From NCBI GenBank assembly GCA_900752535.1, contig CAADVV010000210.1:1-6983 (forward strand): DNA of 6,983 bases, written 5' to 3'. This stretch comes from Bacteroidales bacterium (GTDB lineage: Bacteria; Bacteroidota; Bacteroidia; Bacteroidales; Muribaculaceae). The notes under the pieces are model-generated. The model did no database searches, had not been told where the DNA came from, and saw only the letters and a list, made by a program, of their open reading frames with translations. Shown piece by piece: positions 1-6,295 of the stretch (its first letter is position 1; the number at the start of each line of letters is the position of its first letter). The translations under genes and the position numbers were made by a program.

Positions 1-13
1 CGTGAATCTACCA

Positions 14-54
14 AAAAATCAGCCACTTAGTTTTATGCTAAATGGCTGATTTTT
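14..54. terminator. Bidirectional intrinsic terminator hairpin
   Basis: Positions 14-25 and 43-54 form a 12-bp stem (core TCAGCCA/TGGCTGA extended by A:T pairs). After a C/A mismatch, four more pairs (27-30 with 38-41) close a 7-nt loop. The A-tract on the left arm and T-tract on the right arm give a U-run on either strand, so it can stop transcription in both directions. On the minus strand it lies about 100 nt past the stop codon of the TPR/HTH regulator and is that gene's best terminator candidate. On the plus strand it could serve a gene left of the window. Confidence 0.75.
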
Positions 55-125
55 ATATTGTTGAATTATCGAAGTCTTATCTCGAACTCACGTTAAATAC
101 CGACAGGTTTGCACACCACGACATA

Positions 126-164
126 GACGGACCCGCATCGTCAGACGGGTCCGTCACTTTTTTT
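126..164 (+). terminator. GC-rich hairpin with T-tract overlapping the regulator's stop codon
   Basis: Positions 126-135 (GACGGACCCG) pair perfectly with 146-155 (CGGGTCCGTC) around a 10-nt loop. A T-run at 158-164 follows on the plus strand, giving an intrinsic terminator for rightward transcription, in series with the hairpin at 14-54. The right arm runs into the last bases of the minus-strand regulator gene (stop at 154-156), and the T-run is the complement of its Lys-Lys codons. For the minus-strand mRNA there is no U-tract after the stem, so here it would only act as a 3'-end stabilising structure. Confidence 0.6.
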
Positions 165-1920
165 CATCTCTGTCTTTGTCTGCAATGGCTGCCGCAATTG
201 CCGCATCGCGCAACCTGGCAACCTCGACGTCGTCAGCAACAGATATATGGCGCATATACGCCTCAGTTGACTCGGTTATGGCCAACTTCTTGCGCAGATT
301 ATATTTGATTGTCTCGACAGTGCGGACTGAACGGTTGCTCATCTGTGCGATTTCCTTAGTCGTCAGGTTAAGCAGGATAAAAGCACACATTCTGACCTCG
401 CTGTTGGTCAGCTGGGGATGAATCTGATATAGCTTGTCAAAAAAACGCTGATTGACGCCCTCGAAATATGTACGGAAGACTTCCCATACATCAATCTGCG
501 ATTCAAGCGACCTGACTGCCTCGCGTATAGTGCGCAGGCTCTCGCGCGGATTTGACATAAGGTTAGAGCTTTCTTTCTTGACTGCCACCAATGTCTCGTC
601 AATGCGTGCCATCCTGAGCGCCATAGCGGTCATCTCCTGGTTATAGCGGGCCTCAGAGTCTGATGTTTCATCATCATGCTGTCTGCACATCTCTTCAAGT
701 CGGGTCTTTTCGGCGAGCAGCCGCTTCCGGCGTTTCCGGCCGACAACAATCACAACAGCAGCCACAAAAACAGACATACCCAAAACAATGAGCAACGCGT
801 TTTTCATAGCATTGTGTTTCAGGGTATTGTCACGATCAGAAATGCCTCGGCGCGCCTCCTCGACATTGATCACCTCCTTGACATATTCAGACTCCAGAGC
901 CCGATAAGCCGAGTCTGACAGACAAAAAGCATCATACAAATATCTGAATGCCGCCGATGTGTCGCCGGCAGAAAGGGCAATGCGGGCTCTAAGATACTTG
1001 ATATCCAGACCGACGAAACCGCCATTCAGGGCGTCGAGCATCACTGCATAGCGGCTGGCAACTTTCTGAGCTTCGTCGACACGTCCGCTTGAAAGCAGAA
1101 GCTTAATGATGCTCGTCACAGCGATAGCCTCGTTTATGTTAAAATTCTTTTGACCGATCGACTGGGAATAAAGCTCCAGGGCCGTCTCGGTCTGGTTTCG
1201 GCATCCATATATACACGCCATCTGCTTGACTATATCCAGCCGGTCGAGCGAATCAGTGGCCAGTGTATGGGCTTCCTTTAACAGCGCAAAAGCTCCCTCA
1301 AAATCATCACGGTCAGTCAGCGTACATGACTCTGAATAAAGCAGCCTGGCATGGAAATTAGAGAGCAGACTTTCTTCAATGCCAACATGTTCCATCCGCT
1401 CAAAGGCCTTGTGAGCTGCCGCAATATAGCGGTCAGCCAACTCATTTAGGCCAGATGACGAGAAGATATGTGCCAACAGCAATGACGTCTCCATATTATA
1501 GTAGAGGAGCGAGTCGGGTTTATCCATCTCAATTAGTGTCAAGGCGTTGCGTATGGCATCACCCGGATGTCCATTATAATATTGCGCCGAGGCCATGTGA
1601 TGGAGAGCGAGACAGCGGTAAGACATCGAATCAGCCGGCAAACGGGAATAGAGAGCGTCAAATTCGCGCTGTGACGAAACAAAGTCGCCGATGCTTTCAT
1701 AGAGACGGGCTTTCCCGATAGTATATTCAGCAGGCACTTTATCGCCGGCACTTCTGATAAGCGAGTCATAACAAGCCATACGCTCCGATACCGGGGCCTT
1801 GGGATCAGTCGCCCGAATACGAAGATATTCGAGACGCAGTGTCCAGTCAAAATTGCCAGAAGCCATCGCAACCAGCGCCATGAGCACCGTCAGAAGAGAA
1901 AGTAAATAGCGCGGATTCAT
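154..1920 (-). CDS. Membrane-tethered TPR-repeat transcriptional regulator with C-terminal LuxR-type HTH
   Basis: This 588-residue protein starts at MNPRYLLSLL, a hydrophobic signal/anchor segment ending near residue 22. Residues about 25-355 are a helical TPR-like solenoid, with recurring patterns such as YESIGDFVSSQREFDALY and ACIYGCRNQTETALELY. A single transmembrane helix spans about 375-394 (NALLIVLGMSVFVAAVVIVV), followed by the basic stop-transfer GRKRRKR. A charged, coiled-coil-like segment (about 400-480) leads to a GerE/LuxR-type HTH at about 504-546, with LTNSEVRMC, TTKEIAQMSNRS and the recognition-helix pattern VRTVETIKYNLRKKL. The expected topology is periplasmic TPRs sensing a ligand or partner and a cytoplasmic DNA-binding domain. 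This architecture recurs in Bacteroidota; its signal and targets here are unknown. The frame stays open to 1956, but that extension starts with TTG inside the promoter -33 element, so ATG at 1920 is preferred. It is divergent from the secreted-protein gene, a plausible target by inference. Confidence 0.88.
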   Translation of the reverse strand: MNPRYLLSLLTVLMALVAMASGNFDWTLRLEYLRIRATDPKAPVSERMACYDSLIRSAGDKVPAEYTIGKARLYESIGDFVSSQREFDALYSRLPADSMSYRCLALHHMASAQYYNGHPGDAIRNALTLIEMDKPDSLLYYNMETSLLLAHIFSSSGLNELADRYIAAAHKAFERMEHVGIEESLLSNFHARLLYSESCTLTDRDDFEGAFALLKEAHTLATDSLDRLDIVKQMACIYGCRNQTETALELYSQSIGQKNFNINEAIAVTSIIKLLLSSGRVDEAQKVASRYAVMLDALNGGFVGLDIKYLRARIALSAGDTSAAFRYLYDAFCLSDSAYRALESEYVKEVINVEEARRGISDRDNTLKHNAMKNALLIVLGMSVFVAAVVIVVGRKRRKRLLAEKTRLEEMCRQHDDETSDSEARYNQEMTAMALRMARIDETLVAVKKESSNLMSNPRESLRTIREAVRSLESQIDVWEVFRTYFEGVNQRFFDKLYQIHPQLTNSEVRMCAFILLNLTTKEIAQMSNRSVRTVETIKYNLRKKLAITESTEAYMRHISVADDVEVARLRDAAIAAAIADKDRDEKK

Positions 1921-1925
1921 ATCGG

Positions 1926-1958
1926 CAAATATAGCGATTAAGCCGTAAAAAGACAAGA
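1926..1958 (-). promoter_or_regulatory. Promoter of the TPR/HTH regulator (Bacteroidota -33/-7)
   Basis: On the minus strand, TATATTTG (1926-1933) matches the -7 consensus TAnnTTTG exactly. A TTG within TCTTG (1954-1958) lies 20 nt upstream, as expected for the -33 element. Only five bases separate the -7 box from the ATG at 1920, so the predicted transcription start falls at or within a couple of bases of the start codon. The transcript would be leaderless or nearly so. Confidence 0.7.
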
Positions 1959-2040
1959 ATTAACCTCATAATGGCACTTATATGTATAAAAACGGCAATC
2001 ACCTTCGATTAATCATAGGCTTAAAATACAACATATTAAC

Positions 2041-2061
2041 TGATTCATACGTAAGGAATCA
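2041..2061. repeat. Small inverted repeat in the divergent intergenic region (possible operator)
   Basis: TGATTC (2041-2046) and GAATCA (2056-2061) form 6-bp inverted arms around a 9-bp spacer. It is a dyad of operator size in the AT-rich 248-bp stretch between the divergent regulator and secreted-protein genes, about 70 bp upstream of the -7 box at 2130. Short arms like these occur by chance in AT-rich DNA. The rest of this intergenic stretch shows only the two promoters. Confidence 0.25.
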
Positions 2062-2129
2062 ACGTACTTATTCTGCCTCATACCCCACATTTAAGTGATA
2101 CAAGAGCGCCGGTCAACGATTAAGCGCCC

Positions 2130-2137
2130 TATCTTTG
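2130..2137 (+). promoter_or_regulatory. -7 promoter element of the secreted-protein gene
   Basis: TATCTTTG matches TAnnTTTG exactly and lies 31 nt before the ATG at 2169, implying a leader of roughly 25-30 nt. I see no good -33 TTTG at the usual spacing, so the promoter may be weak or activator-dependent. No Shine-Dalgarno is present before the ATG, which is normal for this phylum. Confidence 0.65.
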
Positions 2138-2168
2138 CTCCTGATCTTCAATTCCTAATTTCAAGTTT

Positions 2169-4316
2169 ATGAAAAAAATTCTACCTAAAGTTTCTATTAT
2201 GCTTGGGTGTTTTCTGACTGTCGCCATCATGGCCACAGCACAGACAAACATCTATAAAATGGATTTTCGTGCCCATGACAACAGCAAAACGCTAAAAGCA
2301 GAGCACCGCAAGACTCTGTCAGACAAAACGCCATCCAAAGCATGTATGAGTCGTGCCGGAGGGGACACCCACACTGTCACTATCAAGCTTACAGACTTCA
2401 ACGAAGAAGAATATTCACCTAATTTTGGTTCTGTTTTTCTGTCAGGAGGAATCGAGGAATCTGCCTGGGGTTATCCGGATGACAACGGTACATTTATATT
2501 TGAAAATGTACCCGAGGGCAAATGTGACTTCGTCCTGACTTTACAGAGTCTGGGAAACGGCATATGCTGTTATGTGAAAGAAGGGGTCGAAGTCAACTCC
2601 GACATGGAGCTGACCGGCTTACTTGCCGACTGCACTAACCATGTATCCTTTAATGCCTATCTGCCCAACGGCGAGCTGCCTTTGTCCATCTACGATGACG
2701 AAGAAAGCGACTTTAGGCAGGACGGCAACAGCTGGGACGCCACCCTATCTACTGATATCAGCACAAAATATGGAGGCAATCTCGGGATGTATCAGATAGG
2801 ATTTGACATCACCATAGAGGACGGAATGCGTATAGACCGTGGCGTCAACGGCGATGTATGGTCCAATTCAACAGACTTCCTGAAGATTTGTCAAGATCGT
2901 TTGTACATCACTCCCAAAGGCTCTGTCTTGATGGCTATGGAGGCAAACGGATGCGCCACACAGACAGTCACCACCACCGCTGATATGTATACAGAACACG
3001 ACTTCAACGATATGTTTGCCCTTGTCGCCAATAACTATGAAGGCGCCGACGGATATGAGACTGTCTCAAGTTTTCGCAGCGTGGCCTACACGACATACGT
3101 CGACAATCAATGGTGCTCGACATCAATCGGGACATTCAACGGTACTTTTGAATGGGATGCGCTGAAATATTATATATCCAACGGCTCGGGTAACTTCATG
3201 TCGATAGCTGCCAACCCGGTTAAAGACATCATCGCTGTAGGCAACAACAACGAAGGAAGCATCGGAACTTTCGGCATCTGCGCCCCTGTGGCTGCCGTTA
3301 CGCCCGAAGTTGTCTCATATGCCGGTCGCCATGATTTCCCCAATTCTACCAATTACCCCGGCTTCCTCCCCGACCTCAATCTCGACTTTGCCTATCCCGT
3401 ACGTTATCCCCTTTTCTCCAACCCTGAATACCAGTCGGCGGAAGGGACCACAGGCTCCACTATCTTCGGAACGACAGTACCTGTCACCGTATTCCTGCGC
3501 TTTGGCAACCAATTCTCATATGACTTTATCGGCTCTCTCGGGGAAAAACGAACCATTGACTTTCTCAACGGACAATTCAAACTGACCCGTGATGGCGAAG
3601 TGATATGCAAATCCTATCCTAACTTCATGCAACTCATGGAGAACAGTCGTCAACTGACTAAAAAAGGCCCGTGGGACTTCTTCATCTATGATGACAACAT
3701 CACCGTCGACGGCCTTCAGGGGCACAACACGACTGAAATTCACCTTGAGAAAACAGGCGACGCAATGGCTCCGACACTGGTTCAGCTCGTTGCCCGCGAT
3801 AAAGAAAACAACATCCGCAACATCTATGATAATGCTTCAGAGGGCAAAATCACATTCTCGGCCGGAGCATTCGCCTACAACTTCGAAGGCTCCAAACAAG
3901 GCTATCTCTATACACCTCTTAGTGAGCTGACAGTTGAATACTCCGGTTATCGCTCCGGCAACTGGAAAAAGCTTGAAGTCAGCGAAATATCCGGTAAATT
4001 CTTCATGCCTGGATATGGCGCCTACTATGAGGCCCCGCTTGATCAGATTGAAGGCGGCGGCCAGAACGGCTGGTTTGATCTCCACTTCAAACTCGTTGAC
4101 CCCAACGGCAACGTGCAGACCCAGACCATCTCGCCGGCCTTCTGCGTCAAATCGCTCTCGTCAATCGAAAGTATGGGGACTGACAATGGCACCGATGCCA
4201 CAGTCAGCGCCGTCTACAATCTTCAGGGCATGCGCCTGCAAGGCCCCACTCCCGCTCCGGGTCAGATCATCATTGAGTGTCTAAACAACGGCACCACACG
4301 CGTTGTAAAACGCTGA
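2169..4316 (+). CDS. Large secreted protein of unknown function with T9SS-like C-terminal tail
   Basis: The 715-residue product starts MKKILPKVSIMLGC and carries a signal peptide probably cleaved after ATA at residue 24, leaving an N-terminal Gln, common among exported Bacteroidota proteins. Residues about 67-150 resemble a carboxypeptidase-regulatory-like beta domain (DDNGTFIFENVPEGKCDF). The middle is rich in Asn, Gly, Thr and aromatic residues and looks all-beta. Residues about 530-660 look Ig/FnIII-like, with LTVEYSGYRSGNWKKLEV and GWFDLHFKLVDPNGN. The tail, about 664-715, has VYNLQGMRL, then PGQIIIE and a final TTRVVKR. This fits a short type IX secretion (type A-like) sorting domain: vYnlqG.r, GqiIi, basic end. 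I find no protease catalytic motif. It is probably exported to the surface or released. It is monocistronic, with a promoter at 2130-2137 and a terminator at 4346-4379, and divergent from the TPR/HTH regulator. Substrate and role are unrecognised. Confidence 0.85.
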   Translation: MKKILPKVSIMLGCFLTVAIMATAQTNIYKMDFRAHDNSKTLKAEHRKTLSDKTPSKACMSRAGGDTHTVTIKLTDFNEEEYSPNFGSVFLSGGIEESAWGYPDDNGTFIFENVPEGKCDFVLTLQSLGNGICCYVKEGVEVNSDMELTGLLADCTNHVSFNAYLPNGELPLSIYDDEESDFRQDGNSWDATLSTDISTKYGGNLGMYQIGFDITIEDGMRIDRGVNGDVWSNSTDFLKICQDRLYITPKGSVLMAMEANGCATQTVTTTADMYTEHDFNDMFALVANNYEGADGYETVSSFRSVAYTTYVDNQWCSTSIGTFNGTFEWDALKYYISNGSGNFMSIAANPVKDIIAVGNNNEGSIGTFGICAPVAAVTPEVVSYAGRHDFPNSTNYPGFLPDLNLDFAYPVRYPLFSNPEYQSAEGTTGSTIFGTTVPVTVFLRFGNQFSYDFIGSLGEKRTIDFLNGQFKLTRDGEVICKSYPNFMQLMENSRQLTKKGPWDFFIYDDNITVDGLQGHNTTEIHLEKTGDAMAPTLVQLVARDKENNIRNIYDNASEGKITFSAGAFAYNFEGSKQGYLYTPLSELTVEYSGYRSGNWKKLEVSEISGKFFMPGYGAYYEAPLDQIEGGGQNGWFDLHFKLVDPNGNVQTQTISPAFCVKSLSSIESMGTDNGTDATVSAVYNLQGMRLQGPTPAPGQIIIECLNNGTTRVVKR

Positions 4317-4345
4317 CATCGCGGGCGATCCCCATATTTACGGCA

Positions 4346-4379
4346 GGAGGCGGCCTCTCGGATGAGCCCGCCTCCTTTT
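4346..4379 (+). terminator. Intrinsic terminator of the secreted-protein gene
   Basis: GGAGGCGG (4346-4353) pairs with CCGCCTCC (4368-4375). A single C/C mismatch and three further pairs (4355-4357 with 4364-4366) close a 6-nt loop, and TTTT follows at 4376-4379. It lies about 30 nt after the stop at 4316 and before the convergent OmpA gene. On the minus strand no U-run follows the stem, so termination of the OmpA gene here is less certain. Confidence 0.85.
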
Positions 4380-4405
4380 ATAGTCTTTCAAGAAAGAAAC
4401 CGGTT

Positions 4406-5104
4406 TTACTGAAGCGTCCCAGCCTCGGCCTGCTGAATCATATTCTTGTCGGCAGTGATATAGATTTCGACACGACGGTTCTGGGCCCGACCTTCAGGGG
4501 TGTCGTTTGATGCGACATAGTCGGCCATCGGGATACCCTTGGCTGTCAGGCGTGATGATGAGACGCCGCTGTTGATAAGGAATGTCTTGACGGCATTGGC
4601 TCGTCCGTCAGAAACGCGTTGGTTGACTTCGAGAGAGCCGGTGTTATCGGTGTATCCGTCGATGGTCACATCGGTGTCGGGATTCTCACGCAGCGAGGCA
4701 GCAAACTGAGTCAGGTCACCTTTGGCTGAGTTGTTGAGGGTCGTACCGTTAGTGGGGAACAGGATTGCGCTGTTGAAGACGACCTTGATGGCTTTCAGAC
4801 CGTTCTGGTCCTCTACGGTCTGCACCTGAGCGGCATCGCCGAGACTCTGCTGCAGTTCCTGTTTCTGCTTATCCATCTTACGGCCGATGAGCGCGCCTGC
4901 ACCTGCACCGACTGCCGCGCCGATTGCTGCGCCTATACCGGCGCCTTTGCCGCCACCGATGAGAGCACCGATACCGGCACCGACACCAGCACCCGAGCCA
5001 CCCCCGATGAGAGCGCCCTTGCCTGTATTGTTCATACCGCAGCCGCTTGTGGCGAGAAGCAGGGCTGCCATAGCCGAGATACCTAATGTTTTGACGAGTT
5101 TCAT
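4406..5104 (-). CDS. OmpA-family outer-membrane lipoprotein with glycine-zipper domain
   Basis: This 232-residue protein starts MKLVKTLGISAMAALLLATSGC. Cys22 ends a signal peptide with a slightly atypical lipobox (TSGC, Thr at -3), so it is a likely lipoprotein. Residues about 29-75 are a glycine zipper (GALIGGG, GAGIGA repeats), two hydrophobic Gly-rich helices of the kind that insert into membranes. A short charged linker (KMDKQKQELQQ) follows, then an OmpA C-terminal peptidoglycan-binding domain at about 105-217. In that domain, GYTDNTG carries Asp153, SDGRANAV carries Arg168, and NRRVEIYIT closes it. Asp153 and Arg168 match the pair that binds diaminopimelate in known OmpA domains. The order resembles E. 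coli YiaD. Its likely job is tethering the outer membrane to peptidoglycan. The frame continues upstream to a TTG at 5149, but that codon lies inside the -7 box, so ATG at 5104 is chosen. It is convergent with the secreted-protein gene. Confidence 0.93.
   Translation of the reverse strand: MKLVKTLGISAMAALLLATSGCGMNNTGKGALIGGGSGAGVGAGIGALIGGGKGAGIGAAIGAAVGAGAGALIGRKMDKQKQELQQSLGDAAQVQTVEDQNGLKAIKVVFNSAILFPTNGTTLNNSAKGDLTQFAASLRENPDTDVTIDGYTDNTGSLEVNQRVSDGRANAVKTFLINSGVSSSRLTAKGIPMADYVASNDTPEGRAQNRRVEIYITADKNMIQQAEAGTLQ
4922..5017 (-). repeat. Imperfect 48-bp tandem repeat encoding the glycine zipper
   Basis: Two adjacent 48-bp units (4970-5017 and 4922-4969) encode the 16-residue units GALIGGGSGAGVGAGI and GALIGGGKGAGIGAAI. 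They differ at three residues and at several synonymous positions. A third, decayed partial unit (GAAVGAGAGALIG) follows. The repeat fits duplication of one zipper helix within the gene. Confidence 0.7.
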
Positions 5105-5146
5105 AATTTTCAGTCTTTTAGTTGTATTCGTGAATAATTTTGATTG

Positions 5147-5154
5147 CAAAGTTA
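5147..5154 (-). promoter_or_regulatory. -7 promoter element of the OmpA lipoprotein gene
   Basis: TAACTTTG on the minus strand is an exact TAnnTTTG match, 42 nt upstream of the ATG at 5104. The implied leader is AT-rich, about 35-40 nt, with no Shine-Dalgarno. No convincing -33 TTTG is visible. The box also rules out the longer in-frame TTG start, which falls on its last bases. Confidence 0.68.
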
Positions 5155-5235
5155 ATACTTTTTAGTTAAAAGTGTGAAATTACAGCCTCGACACGCAGAC
5201 TACGTAAGCCGTACAGCCGCGTGGTAAGACCCAAT

Positions 5236-5250
5236 TTCATAAAATATGAA
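5236..5250. repeat. Short palindrome between divergent OmpA and EamA promoters
   Basis: TTCATA and TATGAA (6-bp arms) flank an AAA spacer. It lies 18 bp upstream of the TAGCTTTG box of the permease gene and about 80 bp upstream of the OmpA -7 box. It could be an operator, but AT-rich sequence of this kind often gives such dyads by chance. Confidence 0.25.
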
Positions 5251-5268
5251 CAATTGCGAGACCAAAAT

Positions 5269-5302
5269 TAGCTTTGTGATTGAAAACTTTTAACTATTTT
5301 TG
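5269..5302 (+). promoter_or_regulatory. Promoter region of the EamA permease: two nested -7 boxes
   Basis: TAGCTTTG (5269-5276) and TATTTTTG (5295-5302) both match TAnnTTTG exactly. The TTTG that ends the first box lies 18 nt before the second, so it can also act as a -33 element for the second. This gives either two tandem starts (leaders about 50 and 27 nt) or one full -33/-7 promoter using the downstream box. The second reading is favoured because it supplies both elements. Confidence 0.65.
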
Positions 5303-5332
5303 TGGCCGGATAGAAACACCTTCTAATATACC

Positions 5333-6295
5333 ATGACACTCCGAAACATAAAAGTCCCGACAATAAAGGACCGCAGTCTCCTCATGGCCCATCTGGGCGC
5401 ATTCCTGGCCGTAGTGGCCTGGGGTATTTCTTTCGTCAACACCCGCATACTGCTTGACAACGGGCTGCATCCCGTCGAAATTTATATCTATCGTTTCTCT
5501 ATAGCCTACGTGTTGCTCCTGCTGTTTTGCCACAGCCGCTTCCGCAGCAACTCGTGGCGCGACGAGCTACTGTTCGTTTGCTGCGGCCTATTGGCCGGCT
5601 CGGTCTATTTCATAGCCGAAAACGTCGCCCTCGAATATACACTGACGACAAACGTGTCGCTCATCACAACCACATCGCCGTTGCTGACCATGCTCCTGAT
5701 CGGAGCCTTCTATAAGAGCGAGCGCCCGTCGCGCGGCATGCTTCTGGGCTCGTGCATTGCCTTCCTTGGCGTGGGTTGCGTGATATTCAACAGCTCGTTT
5801 GTGGTCAAAGTCAACCCCATCGGTGACCTTCTGTCGCTCGGCGCTGCCCTGAGCTTCGCCATCTACTCGATGATTCTGCGTCGTCTGAACACCTACTATA
5901 CCGTCACGTTCATCTCGCGCAAGACATTCTTCTATGGTGTGCTGACTGCGCTGCCCTTTCTTCTTGTCGACAATGACCTGACACCCATGTCGACACTGAT
6001 GCGTCCAGCCGTAGTTTTCAACGTGCTTTTCCTGAGCATTTTCGCCTCGCTCATCGGATTTGTGGTATGGGCAAACATCGTCAAGCGTATCGGCGCCGTG
6101 AAAGCATCAAACTGGCTCTACATACAGCCCATCATCACACTGATAGCCTCGGCCGTCATACTCAATGAATCCGTCACAATCGTCGGTCTGATCGGATGCA
6201 CAATGATTCTCGGCGGCGTCTGGCTCAGCGACTTCCTGGGCAAGAAAAAGACCGACCGCTCACGTCAGAGCGACCGAAGCGAATCACAGGCCTAA
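5333..6295 (+). CDS. EamA/DMT-superfamily permease (probable metabolite exporter)
   Basis: The 320-residue integral membrane protein has about ten predicted helices, at roughly 19-40, 50-66, 77-95, 103-125, 136-152, 163-183, 193-211, 226-248, 258-277 and 280-301. They fall into two EamA halves, the internal duplication typical of the drug/metabolite transporter superfamily. Hallmarks are the first-helix VAWGISFVNTR, the helix-4/5 block ENVALEYTLTTNVSLITTTSP, GDLLSLGAALSFAIYSMILR opening the second half, and SNWLYIQPIITLIASAVILNE near the end. The tail from about 303 is charged and cytoplasmic (KKKTDRSRQSDRSES). Known DMT members export amino acids, nucleosides or other small metabolites; no substrate can be read from this sequence. 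ATG at 5333 is favoured; Met18 is an alternative start that would still leave all helices. The gene's last 12 bp overlap the 3' end of the convergent AlkD-like gene. Confidence 0.92.
   Translation: MTLRNIKVPTIKDRSLLMAHLGAFLAVVAWGISFVNTRILLDNGLHPVEIYIYRFSIAYVLLLLFCHSRFRSNSWRDELLFVCCGLLAGSVYFIAENVALEYTLTTNVSLITTTSPLLTMLLIGAFYKSERPSRGMLLGSCIAFLGVGCVIFNSSFVVKVNPIGDLLSLGAALSFAIYSMILRRLNTYYTVTFISRKTFFYGVLTALPFLLVDNDLTPMSTLMRPAVVFNVLFLSIFASLIGFVVWANIVKRIGAVKASNWLYIQPIITLIASAVILNESVTIVGLIGCTMILGGVWLSDFLGKKKTDRSRQSDRSESQA

Noticed and set aside
1921..1956. In-frame N-terminal extension of the TPR/HTH regulator
   Set aside because: It begins with TTG, overlaps the -33/-7 promoter elements and precedes a proper signal sequence at MNPRYLL. 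The ATG at 1920 is the better start.
2169..4316. Secreted peptidase (subtilisin-like) assignment
   Set aside because: The C-terminal beta regions recall domains found in such enzymes, but I could find no Asp-His-Ser catalytic motifs (no GTSMA- or HGT-type segment).
4384..4397. CTTTC/GAAAG dyad after the secreted-protein terminator
   Set aside because: The loop would be only two bases and the stem is AT-rich. The strong terminator just upstream already explains this region.
5105..5149. In-frame N-terminal extension of the OmpA lipoprotein
   Set aside because: It begins with TTG inside the TAACTTTG box and would bury the lipoprotein signal peptide 15 residues in. The ATG at 5104 is the real start.
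4887..5165. Plus-strand open frame with repeated Pro-Ala (PAPAPI-like) units
   Set aside because: It is the antisense image of the glycine-zipper codons; Gly/Ala codons read as Pro/Ala on the other strand. The OmpA domains on the minus strand are unambiguous.
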